Below, in pieces: positions 11,396 to 20,817 of a stretch of 64,000 nucleotides of DNA; position 1 is the first letter of the stretch; each line of letters begins with the position of its first letter. Source of the stretch: Diplonema papillatum (taxonomy: Eukaryota; Euglenozoa; Diplonemea; Diplonemida; Diplonemidae); the NCBI GenBank assembly GCA_030068145.1, contig JAPJBO010000051.1:197501-261500 (forward strand), in the 5' to 3' direction. Under the pieces are notes generated by a model, which saw only the letters and a list, made by a program, of their open reading frames with translations, had not been told where the DNA came from and did no database searches. Position numbers and translations under genes: made by a program.

Positions 11396-13304
11396 ACGCT
11401 CAGCTCGGTTTGAAGCTGGGATACCATTGCTTGGCTCTCGGCAAGCTGCTGGGCGAACTCTGCGGATTGCTCGTCCATCAGAGCTTGAGTCGCCACGAGG
11501 TCGTCGTTGTGCTCTTCGGCGGCTGCTTTCGCTGCCGCCAGCTCGGTTTCGAGCTGTGACACCAGCGAGTAATCGTCACCTTTCATTGCGGCCAGTTCGG
11601 TTTGAAGCTGGAGTATCAACGACTGGTTCTCCTCAAGCTCCTGGGCAAATATTGCGGATTGCTCATCCGCGCGAGCTTGAGCCGCGGCAAGTTCGTCGTC
11701 GTGATAGCTGGCGGCTGCTTTCGCTGCCGCCAGCTCGGCTTGAAGCTGCGATGCCAACGCCTGGCTCTCGGCAAGCTGCTGGGCAGATCCTGCCGTCTGC
11801 TCACCCATCAAAGCGTGCGTCGCTGCGACCTTGTCGGTGTGTTCCCCGGCGGCTGCCTTCGCTGCCGCCAGCTCGGCTTGGAGTTGGGCGGTCGAAGCCT
11901 GGCTTTCCGCAAGCTTTTGAGCGAACTCCGCCGTTTGCTCGTCCATCAGAGCTTGAGTCGCTGCGACTTCGTCCTCGTGTTCCGTCGCGACAGCTTTCGC
12001 TGCAGCCAGCTCGGCTTCGAGCCGCGACACCAGCGAGCGGCCTTCGGCAAGCTCTGCAGTCAGATCTTTCGTTGCGGCCAGCTCGGTTTGAAGCTGGGAC
12101 ATCAAAGCCTGGCTTTTCGCAAGCTTTTGAGCGAACTCCGCCGTTTTCTCGTCCATCAGAGCTTGAGTCGCTGCGACTTCGTCCTCGTGTTCCGTCGCGG
12201 CAGCTTTCGCTGCAGCCAGCTCGGCTTCGAGCCGCGACACCAGCGAGCGGCTTTCGGCAAGCTCTGCAGTCAGATCGCTACCTTTCGTTGCGGCCAGCTC
12301 GGTTTGAAGCTTGGACATCAAAACCTGGCTCTCGGCAAGCTGCTGGGCGAACTCTGCGGACTGCTCGTCCATCAGAGCTTGGGTTGCCGCAAGGTCGTCG
12401 TTGAGCTCATCGGAGGCAGCTTTCGCTGATGCCAGCTCGGTTTCAAGTCGTGCCATCGCAGCGTGGCTTTCTGCAGCTCGCTGCGCGTCAGCCTTCGTCG
12501 CATCCAGCTCGGCTTTGAGCTGCGAAATGAAGGCGTGGCTTGCCGCCAACTCCGATGCCTCTCGGGTTTGAACTCCAGCGGTTTCGTGGGCAGCAGCTTT
12601 CGCCGCATCCAGCTCGGCTTTGAGCTGGGCGATTAAGGCATGGCTTGCCGCCAACTCCGATGCCTCTCGGGTTTGAGCTCCAGCGGTTTCTTGGGCAGCA
12701 GCTTTCGCCGCATCCAGCTCGGCTTTGAGCTGGACAATTAAGGCGTGGCTTTCGGCCAATTCCGACGCCTGAGCGGCGGCGGCAGCTTTCGCCGCATCCC
12801 GCTCTGCTGTGAGCTGGGAAATCAAGGCATGGCTTTCGGCTACCTCCGATGCCTCTCGTGATGGGGTTGCACCGTTTTCGTGGGCGGCAGCTTTCGCCGC
12901 ATCCAGCTCGGCTTCGAGCTGGGCGATTAGAGAACGACTCTCCGCTGCTTCGGCGGCGTAGCGGGACTTGAACGCAGCGAGCTCTGCCTCTGCTTCGGAC
13001 TGGCCGCAGCCGGCGCGGCACTCGATGGAGGCGAGCTTCTCCTGCAGGCTGGCGATGCACTCATTCTTCTTGGCCAGCTGCTGCGCGAGGGTCGCAGCCT
13101 TCACCGCGGTCGACCGCTTGATCTCGCGCAGCTCCTCGCGCAGCAGGCTGTCGTCGCCGGTGCTCGCGCTCGCGGCGCCAAGCGACGGATTCCGCAGCGC
13201 CCGCAGCTCGGACTGCAGGCCTTCGATCTCCCGCTCCAACGCGATCGAGTCGAGGGACTCGTCCCCGACGGCGCTCGCGTCCAACCCCGTTTCAAACGGC
13301 CTCG
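8878..13304 (-). CDS. large coiled-coil protein, last exon (about 1474 residues)
   Basis: The exon starts after ATCCACAG at 13304 and ends at the stop at 8878. The N-terminal 620 residues are a long coiled coil made of degenerate Ala/Glu/Gln-rich repeats (AESQALMSQLQTELAATK and variants). Two poly-Gln tracts follow, from CTG runs at 11351-11394 and 11062-11090. Around residues 830-950 lies an acidic Gly/Glu repeat (GLDGEEYEGGLTGED). Around 1040-1100 is a Ser/Asn/Ala repeat (NASESASVNSNGSASV), and around 1170-1260 a second coiled coil. The C-terminal 200 residues are low complexity. No enzyme domain or membrane helix is seen, so a structural role is likely (cytoskeletal, centrosomal or tethering). 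The acceptor phase matches the donor at 13989 exactly. Confidence 0.85.
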
Positions 13305-13519
13305 CTGTGGATGTGTGTGGGGTGTGGGATACGAACTCGTTTTAGACTGGTTCTTGTAGTAAGCGGTCGGTTTTTTGATGTCTCCGTTTGACTTGTGAGG
13401 CGGGGGAGGGGGGGTTTTCCTTTTGTGCTGTTAGAGCAGGGTCTGGGCAGTGTGTTTTCATTCCTTTACGTACTTTGTGTCGCTTTTACTTTACTGTTTA
13501 CTGTCACATGTGGTTGCGC

Positions 13520-13870
13520 ATCCGTGTAACTTCGTTTTACTTACTTGGTGCCTCCCTTCTCGGAAGTTCGACCACGCTAAGATATGTGTGGTGTAGACCT
13601 GTTTTCACGGGGTGCCTTCGTGTGCGAGAGGCGCCTCCTTCACCCTGTGATACGGACTCGTTTTAGTTACGTGGTGCCTCCCTTCTCGGAAGTACGACCG
13701 CTAAGATATGTGTGGTGTAGACCTGTTTTCTCGGGGTGCCTTCCTGTGTGAGAGGCGCCTTTCACCCTGTGATACGGACTCGTTTTACTTACGTGGTGCC
13801 TCCCTTCTCAGAAGTACGACCACGCTAAGATATGTGTGTTGTAGACCTAACGAGGTGCCTCCCATAGCGA
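13520..13870. repeat. degenerate tandem repeat in an intron (about 120-130 bp unit)
   Basis: Three consecutive copies contain TTACKTGGTGCCTCCCTTCT, CTAAGATATGTGTGKTGTAG and GTGATACGGACTCGTTTTA, at about 13526, 13660 and 13785. They lie in the intron between the exons ending at 13989 and starting at 13304. Confidence 0.7.
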
Positions 13871-13988
13871 GAGTGTGTCCACGAATGTTTTCCTTCTGGG
13901 TCACGGCTGATGCCCCCTGGGGGCCTGGCATCTCACACCCCCTTTTGTTTCGGGAATCAAAAATAGATGAGGTAATCTGCACACACAC

Positions 13989-14233
13989 CTCCGTCCATCG
14001 CTGCGCAGCTTTCCACGCGGAGAGAGTCCAACCGAGTCCAGCACCTCGCGACCGCTTCCCGCTGCTCCGTGCTGGCTTGCGCCTCGGAGAGTTGCTTTTC
14101 TAGGCTCGCCACACGCTGCATGGCGACTGCCATGCCGCTGCTGACGCTCTCGCGTGCATCCTCGGACCGCATTCGAAGGGCTGCGTCTTTGCCGTCTTCA
14201 CGGCTTAGCTCTCCCAGCACCGACGCAGGTGTC
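13989..14233 (-). CDS. large coiled-coil protein, internal exon
   Basis: The acceptor ACCTCAG precedes 14233 and the donor GGAG|GTGTGTGC follows 13989. The 245-nt exon encodes about 81 residues, TPASVLGELSREDGKDAALR through AMDGG, with leucine and charged residues in heptads (MQRVASLEKQLSEAQAS), so a coiled coil. It needs one base from the previous exon and leaves one base. The exon starting at 13304 needs two bases to complete that codon, so the two join in frame. This phase agreement, not similarity to a known protein, is the main evidence that they belong to one gene. Confidence 0.7.
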
Positions 14234-14261
14234 CTGAGGTGGGTTTGCCTTTTCAGAGAAT

Positions 14262-14460
14262 TGCTTTGACTCCGAATGGAAGGGAGAAAATATAGAGGTA
14301 GAGGGGCCAACACAATACAAACACAATCTGATTTGTTCTTCGCTTACACCACCGTGTGTTGGTTTCTCACTCCCGACTTTGACGTGTTGTGTTTGTGTGG
14401 TTGTCGTGTAGGGATCCACCTCACGTCCGTTCAACACGGGGTTCGGTAGTTGCAGCACTT
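14262..14460 (+). repeat. 200-bp dispersed repeat with TATA-like block
   Basis: The copy begins GCTTTGACTCCGAATGGAAG and contains ATATAGAGGTAGAGGGG, ACACAATCTGATTTGTTCTT, CGTTCAACACGGGGTTCGGT. Other copies are at 36168-36376 (same strand, with TATATATAGAGGTAGAGGG) and 47487-47690 (opposite strand), plus partial copies at 14520-14565 and 14630-14665. It may be the promoter end or 3' end of an unidentified transposon. Confidence 0.7.
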
Positions 14461-14567
14461 ATGACCCCTTCGGTTCTTTGTCTGGCAGCAACGTCGAGCA
14501 TTTCCTTCCAAGCTGGCGCTTAGGTAAAATATAGAGGTAGAGGGGCAAATACAATACAAACACAATC

Positions 14568-14632
14568 TGAGAGAGAGACGAGTTAGAGTGCAGGGACCAT
14601 CTCTCCGGGGAGTTTCCGGTCTCCTCACTCAA
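14568..14632. repeat. GA-tract-linked dispersed repeat
   Basis: The core GACGAGTTAGAGTGCAGGGA, CCATCTCTCCGGGGAGTTTC recurs at 41730-41778, 49015-49075 and 51200-51250. Each copy is preceded on the plus strand by a (GA)n run of variable length. On the minus strand this reads as a unique core followed by a (TC)n tail, like a small retroposon. Confidence 0.7.
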
Positions 14633-14765
14633 TCCGGTTTGTTCTTCGTTTACACCAACACTGTGTGGTTGTTATTCGTACTGCTTTCGCACGGCTTTTG
14701 ACAGCTGGGTTCAGTCTGTGCGTTCTAGAATTGTGGAAGGGCGTAAATGTTGAGAATGAAGAGCA

Positions 14766-14935
14766 GGGTATAGTAGTAGTAGTAGTATGTGTCATCCTAA
14801 TCCGGGAACAAGTCAGGGAGAAGAACGGAGCAATCTTTACAAACGAACGAGTGACATAAGGTGGCCGCTTGAGCGGCGCCAATCCGAGCGCACACAGCAG
14901 CTGTGACGCGTCGGCAGTATTTGCACTTCGGGATG
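14766..14935 (-). mobile_element. TAC-tailed retroposon fragment
   Basis: This copy keeps the best open minus-strand frame of the family: PKCKYCRRVTAAVCARIGAA, a second Cys pair (CHSFVCKDC), then LLPDLFPD and a stop, followed by GATGACAC and (TAC)6. The Cys/His arrangement suggests a zinc-binding C terminus of a retrotransposon protein. A 5'-truncated plus-strand LINE begins just beyond it. Confidence 0.65.
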
Positions 14936-14994
14936 CAGGGTATAAAAAAAAAAAGGTTCAAATATGAATTAAATGCGCTTCTGCGTGCGGGTTC

Positions 14995-16555
14995 CTCGGC
15001 GGCACAGGCCTCCATGGCTGGGTCCCGGGGGGCGAAAGAAGGGCGCGCCCACAGGAGACCCCCTCGAGGGACGAGGATTACTGCGCAAAGTACCTGAGCG
15101 ACAAGGTGGACAGCCTCCCTGAGACCTTCAGAAAGCTGAAAAAAATGGACGACAAGCAAGCGGCCTATTTGCTTCTTCTGCGGTATTGCGACTCTTTCGG
15201 CAAGATGGTATTTTACATGAGGGCCAACCCAGGTAGAAAGACCCGCGAGGTGCTTAGTGCGTTCGACGACATGGTCAAAGATGCCGCGGAAGAGATCAGC
15301 CAGTCCAGGATGACTAAGCACGCTTGGACCCAGGCCAAACTCGCGATCCGCTTTGGGGGGCTGGGTCTCAGGAGCGCAGCGGACCACCACGTCGTAGCGA
15401 CGCTCGCTTCCCGGGAGGATCTGGCCAAAGAGCTGGACCCCAACTACCGGGTGGACGAGAAGGCCTGGAGGGAGGCGGCAAAGAAGTTCAACAAAACGGT
15501 CGGAAGGGAGCTGTCGAGCGCGATAGAAGAGGTCTACCTGAAAAAGGTGCACAAAGGGTACAAGGACAATCCCGCAGAGCTAGCGCGATTACATACGATC
15601 ACCCAGCCACACGCGGCATCATGGCTGACAGCAGTGCCGTTCGACGGGAAGGATCTGGAGCCGGCGGAGTTCGAGGCGGCGGTGAAGCTCTGGCTTGGCC
15701 TGGCAGTGTACGAGTCCGGACAAACCTGCCGGATTTGTAAGAAGGAGAGCCTGGACCAGGCGGGTCGCCACGCCCTCAACTGCCCGAACGGGGGGGACCG
15801 GACGGCGAAGCACAAAGCGGTACGAGACGAACTCTTCCTGGCTTGCAGTGACGCAGCGCTGAACCCGATCCGGGAGGAGAAACACACGTTGGGCACAAGA
15901 CCCGGGCTGGTTCCAGGGGACGTTTCGCTGCCAAGAGGAGTGAATGAGAGGCGCCCGAGATCCGTGGACGTGACGCCTTGGAAGTCGCCTTCTATAGCGG
16001 CTTTCACTTCCAGTCTTTCGGAGACAAAATCAGCGGACAAAAAACCCCACGGGGAAAAGTCCAGGACATATGTGATGTGTTTGGGGTAGCCATCACTCCC
16101 GGCGATCTGTCTCACGAAAACGGCTTCCAGATAGCACACCTCAAGCACACCCCCAAGCACAGCCTCAAGCACAGCCCCAAGCACACCTTCAAACCAAAGG
16201 CAACGGTGGCAAAGGCGGCGTAACCACGCCATAGCAGTCCCAGAGCCTTTCCCCCATCCCTACCTCGCTGACCCTTCCCGAAAACACATAAAAAACCCCA
16301 TAACGACGAGACTTTAAAACCCCGGGTGTGTCAAGCGAACTTTCACTCGGCAAAAGCAATTCAAAGGGTGTGGGCATCCACCGTCAGGCGGAGCACACAC
16401 GGTGAGGTCCAGCCTCAGAGGCTGGGGTTAAAAAGGGTGTACCCGAGTCACCCGAAAAGCGGGTGTGCTACAACCAAAACACGTGTAAATCCACACCCGC
16501 AAAGCGGGTGGAACACCCGCTTTTTTAACCTTTCCAACTCATCTTCCGCCGATGA

Positions 16556-16583
<28 letters not shown>
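14995..16583 (+). mobile_element. 5'-truncated LINE with poly(A) tail
   Basis: Coding sequence starts abruptly near 14995-15020 within what should be the post-palm part of a reverse transcriptase, and runs to 16089 or, in another frame, 16223. A 3' untranslated region of about 330 bp follows. It contains inverted blocks such as CACCCGCAAAGCGGGTG and ends in an uninterrupted A run at 16558-16582. Truncated 5' end, coding C terminus and poly(A) tail are hallmarks of target-primed reverse transcription. Directly after the tail lies an RNase H fragment of a different retroelement, so the LINE landed in another mobile element. Confidence 0.8.
15025..16089 (+). pseudogene. LINE ORF2 C-terminal region (RT thumb, CCHC knuckle, endonuclease-like tail)
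   Basis: The frame reads YCAKYLSDKVDSLPETFRKL then AAYLLLLRYCDSFGKMVFYM, the connection region after the RT palm in many non-LTR retrotransposons. A zinc knuckle follows: CRICKKESLDQAGRHALNC, spaced C-x2-C-x8-H-x4-C. Then GGDRTAKHKAVRDELF and RPGLVPGDVSLP precede SVDVT. This pattern of a knuckle followed by HNxLRD and a PGD/DV segment is shared by LINEs with a C-terminal restriction-like fold. The RT palm with YxDD is absent. The frame shifts near 15975, after which another frame carries FYSGFHFQSFGDK to 16223. The copy cannot be autonomous. Confidence 0.75.
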
Positions 16584-16586
<3 letters not shown>

Positions 16587-16826
16587 GCCTGGGCGCTTGA
16601 GGGGGCAGTGCGGCATTGGCTTTGCCTTCGAAGTGACGAAAAGGGCGTCGAGATGAAGACGGACAGCGCGCTGGTCTGGCATGCGCTCCGGAAGCTGAAG
16701 GCGACGGGCTGGCTCTTCAATGAGTCCATACGGGCCACCGCGGACCTGCTCGAAGGCGTGAGGTGGACCGTCGATTGGGTCCCCTCGAAGCAAAACATCG
16801 CTGACGCTCCGTCGAGGAAGTTCTAA
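16584..16826 (+). pseudogene. RNase H C-terminal fragment of a second retroelement
   Basis: Open from the LINE poly(A) tail to TAA at 16824-16826, the frame reads EAWALEGAVRHWL (RNase H catalytic Glu region), then MKTDSALVWHALRKL (catalytic Asp in TDS) and finally VDWVPSKQNIADAPSRKF. That ending is the conserved WVPSxxNxAD terminus of RNase H domains in LTR and DIRS/Ngaro-type elements. Only about 80 residues remain. The sequence AACTCATCTTCCGCCGATGA occurs just before the LINE poly(A) and again at 17071, and TACAAAAAGAATTCGCCTCC occurs at 16979 and 17594; these may be pieces of the second element's repeats. Confidence 0.7.
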
Positions 16827-17285
16827 GTACAACCTGGTTTTCTGTTTTCTATCAGTTTTTATATTTTTCTTTCTGATCTTGTTTTGGGATGGTGCCGAAT
16901 TAAGCTTGGGTCGGTGCCTGGTCCGGTGGAGGGCTAGAAAACAGCAACTAATGCTAAGGCAACCCAAAGGGACCCGGCTACAAAAAGAATTCGCCTCCCG
17001 CAATTCTACTTTTATTTGATTCTCCTTTTGTTTTTTACGATTCCTTTCTTAGCAGAGTTCCGGCCTGGAGAACTCATCTTCCGCCGATGATTATTGAATT
17101 GACCTTTCCTTTTGTGCTCAAGGCCGTGACCAAGAAGGCCGAATAAGCAGACGGTCAGGATGGACCGCAACACCAAAAAGGACATTGTGTCCCCACAAAC
17201 CCGCCAAACAAACAAACAAGACAACGCAAGCCCGAGCAGCAGAAGAAGGTCCAGGACCAACAGAAGCCAGCCAGCAACCCGAGAG

Positions 17286-17394
17286 CAAGTGGTCCGCAAG
17301 CCTGCCTGTATATTCTGGTCTTAATTTCCCGCTACGAGACGTAGTCGAGAAGGGAAATTTAAGAAGAATATACGGGCAGGCTGCGGACCGCTTG
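17286..17394. other. long imperfect hairpin (about 43-bp arms)
   Basis: The left arm 17286-17330 (CAAGTGGTCCGCAAGCCTGC ... TTAATTTCCC) is complementary to 17352-17394 (GGGAAATTTAAG ... GCGGACCGCTTG) with few mismatches. The loop itself contains CTACG-AGA-CGTAG, a small nested stem. Such a fold-back could be a MITE remnant or a small-RNA precursor. No coding frame is convincing. Confidence 0.75.
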
Positions 17395-17761
17395 CTGGGC
17401 GTGCGGAGGCGAAGAAACAGGGCTGGCTGCCTGATTGCTCAGGGCGCGATCTTGTGTGTTGAAGGGTCTTGGCTTGCGGGTCCTATCCTCGTGAATTCGT
17501 CTTGTTTTTTTTTTATTAGCATTTAGAGTGAGTTAGTCTTATTTCACGTGTATTCGTCTTGTTTCACAACAGTGCATTGTATCAATCCACAGGATACAAA
17601 AAGAATTCGCCTCCCGCACAACTCCGGAACACCCCAGCGTGCACCTTGAGGGGGGTCAGGTTAGATCCGAGGCGGGGCACGCCGCAACAGCCCAGGGCTG
17701 TTATATCCACCTGCACGCGTGTTCTTATGTCGTTACCCGCACTGATCTTTCCCGTGAGGGT

Positions 17762-17985
<224 letters not shown>

Positions 17986-17990
17986 CATAC

Positions 17991-18168
17991 GTCAAGGCGT
18001 CGCTACCGTGTTCGACTAGACTAGGTCGTTGCTTCTCCTTTCGCCGCTCCTTGAGGGAGGCAATTTCCTTGCACTTGACTTGAAGCTCGGCTACCAGCCG
18101 CTTGAGAGCCTGGTCACGCTGGGCGACAGCTTGGCTCAGCTCGTCAATGCGAGCATTTGCGTCTGTGC
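17991..18168 (-). CDS. large coiled-coil protein, upstream exon
   Basis: An acceptor CACTTGTCAG precedes 18168 and a donor GAC|GTATGC follows 17991. The 178-nt exon encodes about 59 residues: TDANARIDELSQAVAQRDQA, then LKRLVAELQVKCKEIASLKE, an obvious coiled coil. It starts with two bases of a split codon and ends with two. The exon at 14233 supplies the one base needed, so the frames join. A second possible donor at 18007/18006 (G|GTAGCG) would break the phase. Exons further 5' are not recognisable up to about 20 kb. The intron to 14233 contains the LINE, the RNase H fragment, the hairpin and the GA tract. Confidence 0.6.
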
Positions 18169-18224
18169 CTGACAAGTGGTGTTAGCAGGTTACGTGCTGT
18201 TAGCGCTTTGCTAACCAGCGGTGT

Positions 18225-18605
18225 TAGCAGGTTACCGTAAAATGGGTTTATCAATGAAGGCTTTATTAGGGAAGGGGGTTTTATTCGTGAGCGGTCAAAC
18301 TAGTGACGTTTTCAGCTCAGAAGTAGTGAACACTTTTTGACCGTTCACGAATTAAAACGAGCCTTCTGAGTGCACTTGGCGTACTGGGGGGGGCAAGCCC
18401 TGGAATCCTTCACAACCACGTGGGTGGGTCGTAATGAAACGGAAACCTGGTGACGGAGTGACCGGGAACGCTACCCCGACAAGCACGAAGGTGATGAGGA
18501 CCCTACCGAACGGTCAAATTAGCGAAGTTTTTGGCTGATTTGTGAACATTTGACCCTTCACTAAAAACCCCATTTAGTAAATATTACGGTATGTTAGCGG
18601 TTTGC
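18225..18605. mobile_element. MITE-like nested foldback element
   Basis: The outer ends are inverted: TTACCGTAAAATGGGTTTA at about 18230 against AACCCCATTTAGTAAATATT..ACGGTA ending near 18592. Inside lie two smaller inverted pairs. TTTTATTCGTGAGCGGTCAAA (about 18281) pairs with TTTGACCGTTCACGAATTAAAA ending near 18356. GAACGGTCAAAT near 18507 pairs with ATTTGACCCTTCAC near 18562. The whole is non-coding. Flanking GTTAGC and GCTAAC blocks extend the symmetry. Confidence 0.65.
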
Positions 18606-19017
18606 TAACCTTTTACCAGCGAAGCGTCAGTTTTTAGAGTTAAAGTTCGCTTGAAATTCCGGGGTTTTAGGGTCTCCGTGTGACCGTTCATGAATAGGTT
18701 CTCTTTTTGTCGGAATAGTATTAATCTTCTACGCCGCGGTTACTTAGGCGCAGCTTCAGCTTGGCCCGGTTCACCGAATCGACAGCGCAAGTGATTTAGC
18801 ACAGCACGCTGCCAGCCGACGATTTTTGATAATACTATAGACAAACAAGGTTGTTACCATACAACAACGCACCCTCCCGAAACCCACTCCTATAAACGGT
18901 CAAAATCAGCAAATCTCAGGAACCTCTGAACGAACTGCGGGTTTGCGGGTTTACGGGCTTTCTCCCGATATAAAAAAGGACAAAGTTCCTTATCCGGAGC
19001 CGAACTTTTGGAATAAA

Positions 19018-19120
19018 CCTTTGTATGGGCTCCCTAGTTTCTGAAAGGGGTTTTGTATGGACAGCAGAGTTTTGCAAAATACCCTTGTATGGACAGAAGA
19101 TTTTGATGTATGGACAGCCA
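19018..19120 (+). repeat. CTTGTATGGAC short satellite, small cluster
   Basis: Three spaced copies of TTGTATGG(A/G)C occur here. Larger clusters are at 23210-23440 (plus) and 24480-24760 (minus orientation). Confidence 0.6.
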
Positions 19121-19199
19121 GTGTGGGGGCTGGCACCACAGCACCGGTGCTGGCACCGGAGAGCACCGGCCGGTGCTCTCCGGTGCTCTCCGGTGGTGG

Positions 19200-19540
19200 G
19201 TCTGGTATTTGACTTTAACCACCCCGTAGCAGACCTTTTTCAACGAGTTTTTGCTCGCGAGCAGCTCCGATGAAGAGAGCCGTGAGAAATGGATCCGGCG
19301 ACCAAAAAGTATGTGCGCGTTTCTTGGGTTCATACGAGGTAAAGGGCACCGGGTTACGGCGGATAAGGAACCCGCCAGTTTTGCAATGATAACTCCCCTG
19401 TTTTGTGACATTCTTTAGCTGGCCCGTGGAGCAGACCTTTCTCGTCGACTTTATGCTCACGTTCAGCTCCGATGAGGAGATTTGTGCAAAATGGACCCAG
19501 GGAACCCATAGTATTTGCGTGGTTCGTTGAGGCTTTCCGA
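19200..19540 (+). repeat. 210-230 bp satellite family, two diverged copies
   Basis: Each copy contains GCAGACCTTT, a TTTTTGCTCGCGAGCAGCTC-like block, TCCGATGARGAGA and a GTATKTGCGYG block. The family recurs as three to four ordered copies at 33440-34130 and inverted at 46330-46625. Confidence 0.7.
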
Positions 19541-19549
19541 CGTTCAGGG

Positions 19550-20815
19550 CAGTGTGAGGTTTAGCTACAGTAGCCTTTTGTAGCAGCTATAGCTGCTACA
19601 GTTTTTAGCTACTGTAACTTCTGTAGCTTTTTGTAGCCTTTTGTAGCCTTTTTTTTGTGCTATCAAAATACGATTCAAGCCATGTGAAACGTCACCCAAA
19701 CCCGAATTCCGCCTGATTTTCCACTTTTTTTGACGATTGTGGCGTCTGTCAGTCACTCAGTGTCAGCAGCGTTCACGTTCTTGCTCTGTAGCAGTGTACG
19801 GTCTCCTGCACTGGCACAGGCTGCAGCAGGGGAAGGCTCTTGCAACTGCAGGCTACAATAGCGAGTCCAACAGTGTGGAGGCTGGCCCCGGGGCTTCGGG
19901 GCTGAGCTGGCGCAAGAATGGGTTGTTCTTCGGTGCGCACTTTGAAAACAACCAAGGAAATCGGCCGCCCCTGTCAGTCAGTCGTGCGGTCTGGGCTGGC
20001 CGGTGCCGGGGCTCTTTTTTCTCCGGGGCTGAGAATGGACTACTACAACAGGGGGGCAGTTTCTACTGTTTCAACGTTTCAACAGTAGAACCATTCCCAG
20101 TGCCGCCGCGGGGCTCTCCGCGCGAGGTTGGGACTTCCAAACTTGGTCCAAAATCAATACAAAAATACGTGCGTATCCTTAGCTTTGTGTACTGGCCCTC
20201 TACAGTACGGGCAGGACAGTAAGACAGCCGGACCGTGGCTGCACCTGGAGTCTTTCACCAAGAGTAGCTTTTTGCCCGACATTCTGCATCAGCATCAGTT
20301 CGGTCTTGATTCAGAGTCTGACGCTTCTCGGCGAGCATCGCGGTAGCCGGGTGAGTGACTGAGCCTCTTGTCGACTGTGACGCATGCCGTGTTGGCTACA
20401 CGGCCTGCTGATACTGGTGGCTGTTGAAAGCCTGTATCACAGGCTGCAGTCCGATGAGGATCCAAGCCACTACTATTGCGCTGCGCAGCGCCTGCATTTC
20501 AAGTTCACTGCTGAGCCGCACTCCCAGCAGAGATGCATCATCCGGCTACGAATCGGTACGTCCCAGACCCGGCCCCGGGCTGCCAACTGTAACTTGCGAC
20601 CCAAGTTGCAAATCACCAACCACCACGAAGCTTTGTCGAAGGCCGTTAGGCAAAAGAAAACAGTCGAACGACGAAACGGAGTCATCACGATTTCCCAAGA
20701 AGTCTACAGTAGGGTCGGGCGTGCATGCACCCTACGACCCGACCCTCCTGTTACCGGGCACCGGCCAGCACCGGTGCCAGCCCCCACACCAGGGCCAGCG
20801 AGACTAGAGGCAGCA
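19550..20815. other. no gene recognised
   Basis: A TAGC/TGTAGC-rich patch lies at 19565-19650, and a 10-bp stem TTCTACTGTT/AACAGTAGAA at about 20061-20090. Open frames such as 19737-20222 and 20384-20854 on the plus strand show no domain, and I do not support them as genes. Confidence 0.4.
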
Positions 20816-20817
20816 GT

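Noticed and set aside
10076..12429. long plus-strand frames opposite the coiled-coil gene
   Set aside because: Antisense shadows of a GC-rich repetitive coding exon; no domain and no splice support.
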